A stretch of 54,072 nt of DNA, from positions 1 to 54,072 of IMG/VR virus record IMGVR_UViG_3300008339_000081. The stretch is one strand, 5' to 3'. The stretch comes from a virus. Position 1 is the first letter of the stretch; every line of letters starts with the position of its first letter. Below the pieces are notes generated by a model. That model was not told the DNA's origin, did no database searches, and worked only from the letters and a program-made list of their open reading frames with translations. The position numbers were made by a program, and so were the translations under genes. This document shows positions 1-6,107 of the stretch, in pieces.

Positions 1-34
1 TTGGGGATTTTTAGGTAATAGTATTGTAGTGTTT

Positions 35-220
35 ATGGCTAAACAAATAGACATAGCTGTGTTTATTAATTTCATACTGTACTATACTTTAATTTCATTT
101 ATATTGAATAGGAATAAGTATGAAACTAAATTAGGCAAGTTTATAGTATTACCTATGGCCGCTGCTTTAGGAGCATATAGTGGTTATTTGTTTGCAAAAT
201 GGTTAACAGCATTAATTTAA
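35..220 (+). CDS. Small two-helix membrane protein
   Basis: A 61-residue hydrophobic protein with two predicted membrane spans, roughly residues 5-24 and 36-58, joined by a short basic loop. I start it at ATG 35; a GTG two codons upstream at 29 is also in frame but less likely. I do not recognise the family. It is followed at once by the next early promoter, so it is probably the last gene of a unit that begins left of the window. Confidence 0.55.
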   Translation: MAKQIDIAVFINFILYYTLISFILNRNKYETKLGKFIVLPMAAALGAYSGYLFAKWLTALI

Positions 221-228
221 AATATATT

Positions 229-262
229 TTGGAAGGCAAAATAAAGTTTGTATATTTAAATC
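229..262 (+). promoter_or_regulatory. Early-type promoter, leaderless
   Basis: GGCAA at 235-239 and TATATTTA at 251-258 are separated by 11 bases, the spacing found throughout this region. The ATG at 263 lies directly after the -7 element, so the transcript would have almost no 5' leader. Confidence 0.7.
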
Positions 263-454
263 ATGGAAAATGAAATGAATGATATTCCATATGAAGAACG
301 TAAAAAAGCATTTTACGAAAACCCAGCTTCAAAATGGCCTAAAATAGAACCAGAGGATTTGGAGGAACGTCGTCCAAAACGAGGTCGCAAACCAAAACCC
401 TCTAAACGTATATTAAATACATCACCCGATCACTATAAATGGTGGAGAGAATAA
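263..454 (+). CDS. Small basic protein with AT-hook-like motif
   Basis: A 63-residue charged protein. Its second half carries a cluster (RRPKRGRKPKPSKR, about residues 36-49) resembling an AT-hook, the minor-groove DNA-binding motif centred on GRP/GRKP. The N-terminal half is acidic and rich in aromatic residues. DNA binding is an inference from this motif alone. The next small gene starts two bases after its stop, suggesting a two-gene transcript. Confidence 0.65.
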   Translation: MENEMNDIPYEERKKAFYENPASKWPKIEPEDLEERRPKRGRKPKPSKRILNTSPDHYKWWRE

Positions 455-455
455 T

Positions 456-626
456 ATGACAACAGATAATAAAATACAAGACGCTATAGAGGAATTTGGC
501 GCAAACGTAGTTCACGAAGTAATTGAAGTTGTATCTGTATCAGACCCAGATGGTGCATATTCAATGTTTGAAGATATGGGTATGTTTGATCACCAAGCGT
601 GCGTTGAAATGTTGTATTTCGAATAA
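456..626 (+). CDS. Small acidic hypothetical protein
   Basis: A 56-residue acidic protein (starts MTTDNKIQDA, ends CVEMLYFE) with no motif I recognise. It sits two bases downstream of the preceding stop and is probably co-transcribed from the promoter at 229. The -33 part of the next promoter follows about 55 bases later. Confidence 0.6.
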   Translation: MTTDNKIQDAIEEFGANVVHEVIEVVSVSDPDGAYSMFEDMGMFDHQACVEMLYFE

Positions 627-681
627 AGAAACTGTGCTTTGTTTGTGGCACATGTGTTTTAGTTTTTAATTGTGTAAGATT

Positions 682-711
682 GGGGTTGTCAAAACCCCTT
701 TCTTATCTTTA
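682..711 (+). promoter_or_regulatory. Fused terminator hairpin and early promoter
   Basis: GGGGTT (682-687) pairs with AACCCC (693-698), and the loop between them is exactly GTCAA, the -33 box. TATCTTTA follows at 704-711, 16 bases after the G of GTCAA. The hairpin plus following T-rich stretch can end upstream transcription while the same DNA starts the next unit. Confidence 0.75.
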
Positions 712-722
712 TACTTTATAAT

Positions 723-1280
723 ATGAAAAAGATTTTAGTAATACATCCTGATGATAGGTCTACAGATTTTCTACGCCCTATATATCAACAGTTACCTAAT
801 ACAACTGTAGTTACAGGTGGGGTAACCAAAGAGCAGGTTATAGATATGATTGACCAACATGATCAAGTTATGATGATGGGGCATGGAGCACCATTTGGAT
901 TATTTTCAGTTGGAAAATTTAAAAATACAAATGGATTTATCATAGACCACAATGTAGTAGGGGTTCTTAGAAAGAAAGACAATAGCGTGTTTATTTGGTG
1001 TAATGCAGATAAATTTGTTGATTGGTATGGTTTGAATGGAATATATTCAGGTATGTTTGTATCTGAAGTAGGTGAGTCTGTTTATTGTGGGATACCTTCA
1101 ACTCAAGAACAAGTAAATGAATCAAATGATATGTTTGCTCAAATATTAGGTCAACAACTACTGGCTGAATCATCACTCGAGCGAGTGTATGATAATACAA
1201 ATCAAGCGTATCGTGTATTGGCTGAGTCAAATCAGGTTGCCAAATACAATCAACAACGATTTTATTATGCCTTAGATTAG
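723..1280 (+). CDS. Clan-CD (caspase/CHAT-like) peptidase-like protein
   Basis: A 185-residue protein. A hydrophobic strand ends in His-Gly (MMMGHGAPFG, near residue 53) and a second strand ends in Cys (SVFIWCNADKF, near residue 93). The order strand-HG, then strand-C, is the catalytic dyad arrangement of clan CD cysteine peptidases (caspase, gingipain and CHAT families). The N-terminus (MKKILVIHPDD) also suits an alpha/beta sheet. Peptidase activity is inferred from this dyad only; the protein is shorter than most family members and could be inactive. It is a monocistronic early gene with its own promoter. Confidence 0.6.
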   Translation: MKKILVIHPDDRSTDFLRPIYQQLPNTTVVTGGVTKEQVIDMIDQHDQVMMMGHGAPFGLFSVGKFKNTNGFIIDHNVVGVLRKKDNSVFIWCNADKFVDWYGLNGIYSGMFVSEVGESVYCGIPSTQEQVNESNDMFAQILGQQLLAESSLERVYDNTNQAYRVLAESNQVAKYNQQRFYYALD

Positions 1281-1284
1281 GGAA

Positions 1285-1308
1285 GGCAAAACGATTTTAT
1301 TATCTTTA
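1285..1308 (+). promoter_or_regulatory. Early-type promoter
   Basis: GGCAA at 1285-1289, 11 bases, then TATCTTTA at 1301-1308, followed by an AT-only leader to ATG 1330. It drives a string of four coupled genes ending at 2767. Confidence 0.7.
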
Positions 1309-1329
1309 AATCAATAAATAAAGAAGATT

Positions 1330-1485
1330 ATGTATAAATGGAAAGTTACATTCACTACACCTGCCGCTAACGGTAGGTCACTTACAGAAGTAGTTGAGGC
1401 CTCTCAATGGTCGTATGCTAAGGCTATGTTAGAGTCAAAGTATGCTGGTATTAAAATTCGTCAATATACACCTATTAATAACTAA
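1330..1485 (+). CDS. Small hypothetical protein
   Basis: A 51-residue protein (starts MYKWKVTFTT, ends RQYTPINN). The pattern of an N-terminal strand, a 'VVEASQWSYAKAMLESKY' stretch and a second strand resembles a small alpha/beta fold seen in many phage proteins, but I assign no function. First gene of the 1330-2767 string; the next starts four bases after its stop. Confidence 0.6.
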   Translation: MYKWKVTFTTPAANGRSLTEVVEASQWSYAKAMLESKYAGIKIRQYTPINN

Positions 1486-1488
1486 TAT

Positions 1489-1629
1489 ATGAGTCAAAGA
1501 TTAAAATGGGAATGCTTAAGTGCTTGGTTAGAGCAAATGAAAAAGAACAATAAGTATGGTAAACCCAAAAAACAAATTATTGTTGAAGACGAAGCCGAAT
1601 TCAATTACAAACCTAGAAAAAGAAAGTGA
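1489..1629 (+). CDS. Small basic hypothetical protein
   Basis: A 46-residue protein (starts MSQRLKWECL, ends KPRKRK) with a basic C-terminus. It overlaps the following GTG start by four bases (GTGA), which is typical of translational coupling. I recognise no family. Confidence 0.6.
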   Translation: MSQRLKWECLSAWLEQMKKNNKYGKPKKQIIVEDEAEFNYKPRKRK

Positions 1630-1817
1630 TTAAATTCAAGATAAGATATACTCCTGATAATTTACTTAAATGTCAACTCAGTTATGCTCTTAAGTCGGTT
1701 GAAGTTGAAGATAAGTTTATTGTCTGTGAGTTAATCGATATTCAATCTAGTTTTGTTAAAACAAATCAACTTAAACTTAGTTACATTAAAAAAGATATTC
1801 TAAACATCAGAATATGA
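1626..1817 (+). CDS. Small hypothetical protein, GTG start
   Basis: A 63-residue protein starting MIKFKIRYTP and made mostly of predicted beta strands. It starts at a GTG overlapping the preceding stop and itself overlaps the next ATG by ATGA (1814-1817). The double overlap in a coupled string is the main evidence that it is real. Confidence 0.6.
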   Translation: MIKFKIRYTPDNLLKCQLSYALKSVEVEDKFIVCELIDIQSSFVKTNQLKLSYIKKDILNIRI

Positions 1818-2767
1818 GCAAAGTTAAAACATTAAAAAAACAACATGATTTTTTGAATTTAACATTGATGGATGTTATCCAAATGATAGACCCATCAGGT
1901 AAATCAAAATATGTTGATTTGTTTGTAGCAAGTATCAAACAAAGATTTTTAGGACTTAGAGATATAGATTCATATCTTGATGAATTCATAGAGGTAGGAT
2001 GTCCTCAAACAATAAAAAATCAAGATCGTTTTACCAAAGTATTGTTTCATGAGTTTTTACGTCTTTTTGAACACAGCGATTTGTCTAATGTTTACAAATT
2101 CCATGAGTTAAATGAAAGACAACTTATTGCCAATAACGATATATCAACTTACTCAACTCTTTCTGATTTAAGTAAAGCTATTGGTTTGGCTGAGTTAAGA
2201 TTAAATGATAAGGAATTAGAAAAACAAATTATCGTTTTAAATGATGATAGAGATTGGCTGGTTATCAAACCGCTGTCACACGAATCATCAGTCAAATATG
2301 GTTATGGTACTAAATGGTGTACTGCAATGAAAAATGAAAGTGAACACTTTTTTAGGTACATACGTCGTGGTATATTGATTTATTGTATAAACACAAAAAC
2401 AGGTGATAAAGTAGCATTTTTCCATAATATTAACTCTGATTATGATAAGGAAACTAGTTTTTGGAATGCTAAAGACGATCGTATAGATTCAATGGAATCA
2501 GATTTACCTAGTTTTGTATTAGACATTATCAAAGAACAAATAGCTAATAAGGTTACAAACGCTGATTTACGTAGTGAGGAATTAGTTGAAGCAGAAGAAC
2601 GTCTAATTATGAGCAAATATACATTATTAGAGAACGAGATAGCAGAACCTCGCCCAAACCCAGTACAAGAAGCAAGAGCTCATCTCCAACAAGCTATATC
2701 AGAATGGGCTAATCGTACACCAACTCCAACTGACATTGATGAGAATGATGTTATTGCAGAAATTTAA
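1814..2767 (+). CDS. Phage protein with YGxGxxWC domain
   Basis: A 317-residue protein. The middle holds KYGYGTKWC at residues 161-169, preceded by a strand ending IIKPLSHESS and followed by strands that include ILIYCIN. I know this Tyr-Gly-x-Gly-x-(K/R)-Trp-Cys motif as recurrent in uncharacterised phage proteins; its biochemical role is unknown to me. A related motif, RYGAGERWC, occurs in the 864-residue late protein at 35905-38499. The N-terminal 150 residues are mainly helical, and the last 60 are acidic and proline-containing, so probably flexible. Last and largest gene of the 1330-2767 string. Confidence 0.7.
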   Translation: MSKVKTLKKQHDFLNLTLMDVIQMIDPSGKSKYVDLFVASIKQRFLGLRDIDSYLDEFIEVGCPQTIKNQDRFTKVLFHEFLRLFEHSDLSNVYKFHELNERQLIANNDISTYSTLSDLSKAIGLAELRLNDKELEKQIIVLNDDRDWLVIKPLSHESSVKYGYGTKWCTAMKNESEHFFRYIRRGILIYCINTKTGDKVAFFHNINSDYDKETSFWNAKDDRIDSMESDLPSFVLDIIKEQIANKVTNADLRSEELVEAEERLIMSKYTLLENEIAEPRPNPVQEARAHLQQAISEWANRTPTPTDIDENDVIAEI

Positions 2768-2777
2768 ATGGTGGATT

Positions 2778-2802
2778 GGCAAAGCTAAAATATTATCTTT
2801 AC
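2778..2802 (+). promoter_or_regulatory. Early-type promoter
   Basis: GGCAA at 2778-2782, 11 bases, TATCTTTAC at 2794-2802, then the recurrent leader type ATCAATAAATTAA to ATG 2822. Confidence 0.75.
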
Positions 2803-2821
2803 ATCAATAAATTAAAACAAT

Positions 2822-3085
2822 ATGTCATTTAAATCATTGCCAAGTCGTGTTGTATACGACACCGGTATTCAGTATTTAGTTTTCTATCCAAACGGATATG
2901 GAGCATCAATTGTTCAACATGAATTCTCATATGGTGGAAATAGGGGATTGTGGGAGCTAGCCGTAATTAAAGGTAATGAGGAAGAATGGGACATATGTTA
3001 CACTACACCAATAACAAGTGATGTGTTAGGTTATTTGCAGGATAATGAAGTTGATGAATTATTAACTCAAATTGAGGCGCTATGA
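2822..3085 (+). CDS. Small hypothetical protein
   Basis: An 87-residue, strand-rich protein (starts MSFKSLPSRV) with many aromatic residues. The FYPNGYGASIV and GGNRGLWELAVI segments suggest a small beta sheet. I do not recognise the family. It is coupled by an ATGA overlap to the lipoprotein-like gene that follows. Confidence 0.65.
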   Translation: MSFKSLPSRVVYDTGIQYLVFYPNGYGASIVQHEFSYGGNRGLWELAVIKGNEEEWDICYTTPITSDVLGYLQDNEVDELLTQIEAL

Positions 3086-3246
3086 AAACACTTATCATAA
3101 AATTATTTGTAATTGTATGTTGTGGTGAGTACAGTAATGGTACTTATCACTACGAGGCTAAATCACCAAAAGACAGTACTACGTACAGTGTTTATAGCAC
3201 TACAAAGTACAATGTTGGTGATACGATCCAATACACTGTAAGATAG
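3082..3246 (+). CDS. Lipoprotein-like mini-protein, copy 1
   Basis: A 54-residue protein starting MKTLIIKLFVIVCCG. A short hydrophobic N-terminus ends in Cys-Cys, like a minimal lipoprotein signal, and is followed by a polar domain. A second copy lies at 9128-9289. Both share YSNG near residue 17, YEAKS near 24, YSVYST/YTVYST near 36, and KYNVxDTxQY near the end. Outer-envelope location is an inference. The start overlaps the preceding stop. Confidence 0.6.
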   Translation: MKTLIIKLFVIVCCGEYSNGTYHYEAKSPKDSTTYSVYSTTKYNVGDTIQYTVR

Positions 3247-3254
3247 TTTGATTG

Positions 3255-3279
3255 GCAAGATTATTGTTTATATATTTAC
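3255..3279 (+). promoter_or_regulatory. Early-type promoter
   Basis: TTGGCAA (GGCAA at 3255-3259), 11 bases, TATATTTAC at 3271-3279, then an A-rich leader to ATG 3302. Confidence 0.75.
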
Positions 3280-3301
3280 ATCATAATAAAAATTAAATAA
3301 T

Positions 3302-3406
3302 ATGAAAAAGTTCATAATAAACCAATTGGAAACTAAATCATTTGGAGGAACAGTTGGAATAACCATTATATTGATTGCTTGTTTATTAATGGCAATCTTT
3401 ATGTAA
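3302..3406 (+). CDS. Single-pass membrane peptide
   Basis: A 34-residue peptide starting MKKFIINQLE with one hydrophobic span (about residues 15-34) at the C-terminus. It has its own promoter and sits seven bases before the first tRNA-like element, so both may share a transcript. Function unknown. Confidence 0.5.
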   Translation: MKKFIINQLETKSFGGTVGITIILIACLLMAIFM

Positions 3407-3413
3407 AAAACAT

Positions 3414-3520
3414 AGTCAGGTGGCGGAATTGGTTAGACGCTTATATTAACGAGTGGACAGCGTGCCATTGGGGAGGGGCCAAGAAAGTTACGCATACAGG
3501 TTCGAATCCTGTCCTGACTA
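3414..3520 (+). tRNA. Irregular tRNA-like RNA, element 1
   Basis: A 7-bp acceptor stem, AGTCAGG (3414-3420) with CCTGACT (3513-3519), carries discriminator A. It has a canonical D-arm start (TGGCGGAATTGGTTAGACGC, 3421-3440) and a perfect T-arm, ACAGG-TTCGAAT-CCTGT. At 107 nt it is too long for a standard tRNA, and I cannot find a convincing 5+7+5 anticodon arm between D- and T-arms. The core can form other stems, such as TTGG/CCAA enclosed by GCGT/ACGC. No CCA is encoded. The D-arm most resembles Leu/Ser-type tRNAs. It may be a diverged class II tRNA or a tRNA mimic. Confidence 0.55.
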
Positions 3521-3543
3521 CTAACTTTAAAAACAAAACTGAA

Positions 3544-3642
3544 ATGAAACAATTTATCAAGAAACATGAAGATTTATTTAGTGCTATTGTAAGCATTATC
3601 TTAACATTTTTACCATTAACATTAATTTTATTATCTGTATAA
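3544..3642 (+). CDS. Single-pass membrane peptide
   Basis: A 32-residue peptide (starts MKQFIKKHED) with a charged N-terminus and one hydrophobic C-terminal helix. It begins 23 bases after the tRNA-like element and is probably on the same transcript. A longer frame reading through the tRNA-like element into it is an artefact. Confidence 0.5.
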   Translation: MKQFIKKHEDLFSAIVSIILTFLPLTLILLSV

Positions 3643-3664
3643 CATAAAAAATGTTTATTTGTTT

Positions 3665-3690
3665 GGCAAGACTACTATTCGTACATTTAC
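3665..3690 (+). promoter_or_regulatory. Early-type promoter
   Basis: TTTGGCAAG (GGCAA at 3665-3669), then TACATTTAC at 3682-3690, followed by the standard leader ATCACAATTAATAAA before ATG 3713. Spacing is one base longer than most. Confidence 0.8.
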
Positions 3691-3712
3691 ATCACAATTA
3701 ATAAATTAAAAC

Positions 3713-3925
3713 ATGAAAGTAGCAGAATTAAAATCACAGTTTAGTATTTACGGAAACAAAGGCACAGTATGGAGTAACAACGCTCACATCTATGAATCAG
3801 GTAAAGGTAACTTATGTGGTACCCCTGCATTAGCAACTAATTGGGCTCGTATTGAGGGATTGACTGAGGCCAATTGTGAGGTGTGTAATAAGGTTTATTC
3901 CAATATGTTTAACTCTAATAAATAA
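3713..3925 (+). CDS. Small cysteine-containing hypothetical protein
   Basis: A 70-residue protein with Cys in NLCGTPALATNW (about residue 35) and in a CEVC pair (about residues 57-60). Three cysteines plus a His could bind a metal, but the set does not match a standard zinc ribbon. I have seen similar small phage proteins annotated only as hypothetical. The next gene begins five bases downstream. Confidence 0.65.
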   Translation: MKVAELKSQFSIYGNKGTVWSNNAHIYESGKGNLCGTPALATNWARIEGLTEANCEVCNKVYSNMFNSNK

Positions 3926-3930
3926 ATAAT

Positions 3931-4170
3931 ATGAGAATAGAAACGATTACCTCAGGAATTATTGAAAGTAAACATGGTTGGGCTGTAGCAGAACAATTTA
4001 TTGATACTTGGAATGGTGAGGATTTTGAAAAACAAAATTATAATGCCTTACTTTATATTAAAGATACAATTGATGGTTTGGTTAATAGTAATATCTTTAA
4101 TGAAGTAGTTGAAGCTGAGTTAGTAGGTTATTTAGTAGGGTTAAATGAATATTTGGCTTCTGAGGAGTAG
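3931..4170 (+). CDS. Small hypothetical protein
   Basis: A 79-residue acidic, helical protein. Its C-terminal part (ELVGYLVGLNEYLASEE) resembles the HAQIVGYLQGAIE stretch of the 4619-4780 gene, so the two may be related. The promoter for the next gene lies inside its last codons. Confidence 0.65.
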   Translation: MRIETITSGIIESKHGWAVAEQFIDTWNGEDFEKQNYNALLYIKDTIDGLVNSNIFNEVVEAELVGYLVGLNEYLASEE

Positions 4171-4184
4171 AATGTTATATTTAC
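4153..4184 (+). promoter_or_regulatory. Promoter in the 3' end of a gene, repeat copy 1
   Basis: TTTGGCTTCTGAG at 4153-4165, then TATATTTAC at 4176-4184, followed by TCACAATTAATAAATA. The first half also encodes the preceding protein's C-terminus (LASEE-stop). Almost the same 32-base block recurs at 4365-4397. The -33 box is GGCTT rather than GGCAA and its spacing is longer, so strength is uncertain. Confidence 0.5.
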
Positions 4185-4206
4185 AATGTCACAATTAATA
4201 AATAAT

Positions 4207-4383
4207 ATGTTTTTAGAAAAATTAGATTACATGGAAGGTATGAGTCCTACTAAACATGTAGAAATTTTAGAACAAACTATTAAAATCCTAAGTAAAAATT
4301 GGATTGAAGAAGGTTTTGATGAACAAGATATTTATGAATTTGTTTTATCAAAAGTTAAAACATGTTTGGCTTCTGAGAAGTAG
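4207..4383 (+). CDS. Small hypothetical protein
   Basis: A 58-residue helical acidic protein starting MFLEKLDYMEG. An upstream in-frame ATG exists at 4186, but it lies in the conserved TCACAATTAATAAATA leader that precedes starts all over this region, so ATG 4207 is the likely start. It ends LASEK-stop, almost like its upstream neighbour. Confidence 0.6.
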   Translation: MFLEKLDYMEGMSPTKHVEILEQTIKILSKNWIEEGFDEQDIYEFVLSKVKTCLASEK

Positions 4384-4397
4384 GATGTTATATTTAC
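4365..4397 (+). promoter_or_regulatory. Promoter in the 3' end of a gene, repeat copy 2
   Basis: TTTGGCTTCTGAG at 4365-4377, then TATATTTAC at 4389-4397, nearly identical to 4153-4184 and again overlapping the last codons of the upstream gene. Its leader is TAATAATAAATAAATA rather than the ATCACAATTAATAA form. Confidence 0.5.
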
Positions 4398-4419
4398 TAA
4401 GTAATAATAAATAAATAAT

Positions 4420-4566
4420 ATGTCAGAACAAGAATATTTACTAAATACGTTAATAAACGATATTGAAAATTTTCGTGATGCTATTAAAGATGGTGATATG
4501 GATGTTTATCAATTCTACGAAGAAATAATAGCATTGCATGATTGGGTTAAAACTCAAGTTGATTAG
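4420..4566 (+). CDS. Small hypothetical protein
   Basis: A 48-residue helical acidic protein (starts MSEQEYLLNT, ends DWVKTQVD). No recognised motif. Its stop codon overlaps the first bases of the terminator-promoter hairpin at 4565. Confidence 0.55.
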   Translation: MSEQEYLLNTLINDIENFRDAIKDGDMDVYQFYEEIIALHDWVKTQVD

Positions 4567-4595
4567 GAGGGCAAAGCCCTCCTTTATACATTTAC
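4565..4595 (+). promoter_or_regulatory. Fused terminator hairpin and early promoter
   Basis: AGGAGGGC (4565-4572) pairs perfectly with GCCCTCCT (4576-4583) around an AAA loop, so GGCAA (4570-4574) lies at the tip. TACATTTAC follows at 4587-4595 and then the standard ATCACAATTAATAAA leader. Confidence 0.8.
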
Positions 4596-4618
4596 ATCAC
4601 AATTAATAAATTAAGGTT

Positions 4619-4780
4619 ATGTCAAAACAAGAAATTGAAGCAGTAATTGAAGCGTTAAAAACAGGTTTAGCTTCATCTGAACAACAGTGGGATAATAAAA
4701 TACCACACGCTCAAATAGTAGGTTATTTACAGGGTGCAATTGAAGTAGCTATTTCACATTTAGAAGGTAAAATTAAGTAA
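4619..4780 (+). CDS. Small hypothetical protein
   Basis: A 53-residue helical protein (starts MSKQEIEAVI) containing HAQIVGYLQGAIEVA. This stretch resembles part of the 3931-4170 product and is familiar from small proteins of other T4-like phages. Function unknown. It is preceded by AAGGTTATG, an upstream context shared with 6820, 8422 and 19465. Confidence 0.6.
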   Translation: MSKQEIEAVIEALKTGLASSEQQWDNKIPHAQIVGYLQGAIEVAISHLEGKIK

Positions 4781-4782
4781 CG

Positions 4783-5010
4783 ATGACACCAATCAAAATT
4801 GTTTACTACTCGGAGGTTATTGATAACTGGGGTAGAACAGAAAGCTCAGCAAAGGGCCATAATATATTTTCCGTTTTGAACAATCCAATGGATTGGAATG
4901 ATGATATGATGTTTTATGATGAACGGGGTTGTAAATATTTTATTGATGATCTTGTTGGTAAACAAGTACAAGTAGTTGACATAGGTATTTTTACTGTCCC
5001 TAATGAATAA
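4783..5010 (+). CDS. Small hypothetical protein
   Basis: A 75-residue strand-rich protein (starts MTPIKIVYYS) with no recognised motif. It follows the previous stop by two bases and precedes the next start by six, so it belongs to the 4619-5642 string. Confidence 0.6.
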   Translation: MTPIKIVYYSEVIDNWGRTESSAKGHNIFSVLNNPMDWNDDMMFYDERGCKYFIDDLVGKQVQVVDIGIFTVPNE

Positions 5011-5016
5011 ATAACA

Positions 5017-5208
5017 ATGGCAACACTACGAAACAGAAACAATGCTATTGCAATGTTAGATAACCTAAGAGAATTTGGTTATCAGGATTCACAAATACTA
5101 GATCTGATTATAAGTCATTTTCTATCGGGTGAACAAGCATATAATGTTATGGAACATGTGTATGATGAGTTTGGGTTAGATGAGGGTGAAGATGAAACAA
5201 AACAATAA
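5017..5208 (+). CDS. Small conserved phage protein
   Basis: A 63-residue helical acidic protein. The pattern ILDLIISHFLSGEQAYNVMEHV is one I associate with small hypothetical proteins of marine T4-like phages. No function known. Its stop overlaps the only clear Shine-Dalgarno sequence of the window (AAGGAGG, 5206-5212). Confidence 0.65.
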   Translation: MATLRNRNNAIAMLDNLREFGYQDSQILDLIISHFLSGEQAYNVMEHVYDEFGLDEGEDETKQ

Positions 5209-5218
5209 GGAGGTAACA

Positions 5219-5476
5219 ATGGAAAATAAAAAACAGACAGCAGTAGAATGGTTAATGGAAAAAATAGCCACAAAAGATAGTGATAGTTTTATTGCCATGT
5301 CTTTTTATGTAGCTTTTAAAGAAGAATTCCAACAAGCCAAAGCAATGGAGAAGGAAGAGATGTTTGAATATATTAAAAAGAACTATGTTAATGGAGAAAA
5401 TTCATTAAAGTTTCATAAAGAAGAATTTGAACAATATTACAACGAAACCTATGGCAAAACTAAAAATAGAGTGTGA
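5219..5476 (+). CDS. Small conserved phage protein
   Basis: An 85-residue protein starting MENKKQTAVEWL. An N-terminal TAVEWLMEKI segment, a central QAKAMEKEEM and a C-terminal FEQYYNETYG are typical of a small protein common in Bacteroidota phages, function unknown. I choose ATG 5219 over an upstream GTG because it is preceded by AAGGAGG seven bases away, an unusually good ribosome-binding site for this genome. Confidence 0.7.
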   Translation: MENKKQTAVEWLMEKIATKDSDSFIAMSFYVAFKEEFQQAKAMEKEEMFEYIKKNYVNGENSLKFHKEEFEQYYNETYGKTKNRV

Positions 5477-5642
5477 AATAGAAATAGATGATGAGTTGTG
5501 GTATAGCCACAATGATGTGGAAGAATTGGAATGGTTCAAATCATTGTTAAATGATAAGGAAAATACTATGTTGATACTTTGGAGTAATGATGTGGGAGAT
5601 GAGATAGGACAAACAAATGAATTTAAATGGAGAATAATATAA
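5451..5642 (+). CDS. Small acidic hypothetical protein
   Basis: A 63-residue acidic protein starting MAKLKIECEI. It overlaps the preceding gene by 26 bases in another frame. A TTG further upstream (5427) is in frame but ATG 5451 is the better start. Unknown function; last protein gene before the second tRNA-like element. Confidence 0.55.
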   Translation: MAKLKIECEIEIDDELWYSHNDVEELEWFKSLLNDKENTMLILWSNDVGDEIGQTNEFKWRII

Positions 5643-5659
5643 ATCCAGAATAATAAAAT

Positions 5660-5742
5660 AGTCAGGTGGCGACATGGTGTTGTCGTAAATAGAATATCAT
5701 AGGTCGTAAGCCCTAAAGCAGGTTCGAATCCTGTCCTGACTA
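5660..5742 (+). tRNA. Irregular tRNA-like RNA, element 2
   Basis: The AGTCAGG/CCTGACT acceptor stem (5660-5666 with 5735-5741), discriminator A, and T-loop TTCGAAT are identical to those of the elements at 3414 and 11342. It is 83 nt long. A D-arm can be drawn (GCGA/TCGT) with GG in the loop. The 30 bases before the T-arm fit the length of a class II tRNA, but no clean five-pair anticodon stem is visible. TAGG/CCTA around TCGTAAGC could be a variable arm or an aberrant anticodon arm. Isotype cannot be assigned. Confidence 0.5.
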
Positions 5743-6060
5743 CTAAAATAACAAATGTGTTAGATGCACTAAAGATGCGCAAAGTGGCGCTGAAGGTAAT
5801 GGAGGTTAGGTGATACGAAAAGGTAGTAACGGATGACAAAAACTAGAGTGTAGGGAAATTGAAAAGAGAGTTTCGGGCGCTCGAAAAATAAGATTAGGGT
5901 GATGGGTGGAATGAGTTGTGGTGATTGGTGGTGATGAATTGGTGCAGATCGAGAAAATTGTACACACCAACACCCATCTTACAACTCGACCATATATCCA
6001 GATATACTTTTCACGCATTTTGTACCAATTTTTTACGTTCTTTTTGTTCTTTTTTGTTGT
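5743..6060 (+). other. Non-coding stretch with RNA-like structure
   Basis: No convincing gene here. It is richer in G than its surroundings. Hairpins include GCGC-AAAGTG-GCGC (5777-5790) and TTTCG-GGCGCT-CGAAA (5871-5886). GATGGGTG (5901-5908) is complementary to CACCCATC (5971-5978), and GAGTTGT (5913-5919) to ACAACTC (5981-5987), in crossed order, which is a pseudoknot topology. TTGGTG/CACCAA could form inside the first stem. It may be a structured RNA co-transcribed with the tRNA-like element. Confidence 0.4.
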
Positions 6061-6063
6061 TTT

Positions 6064-6088
6064 GGCAAGATTTTTTGCCTACATTTAC
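6064..6088 (+). promoter_or_regulatory. Early-type promoter with GGCAA/TTGCC stem
   Basis: GGCAA (6064-6068) can pair with TTGCC (6075-6079). TACATTTAC starts at 6080, 16 bases after the first G. An A-rich leader leads to ATG 6108. Confidence 0.75.
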
Positions 6089-6107
6089 ATCATAAACAAC
6101 AAACAAC

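Noticed and set aside
3379-3642. An 87-codon plus-strand frame over the first tRNA-like element
   Set aside because: It reads straight through the acceptor, D- and T-arms; only the last 32 codons, from ATG 3544, look like a real peptide and are kept separately.
4186-4206. Upstream ATG as start for the 4207 gene
   Set aside because: It lies within the conserved TCACAATTAATAAATA leader found before many starts here.
5180-5218. GTG start upstream of the 5219 gene
   Set aside because: It would overlap the preceding gene by 29 bases, whereas ATG 5219 has an AAGGAGG at ideal distance.
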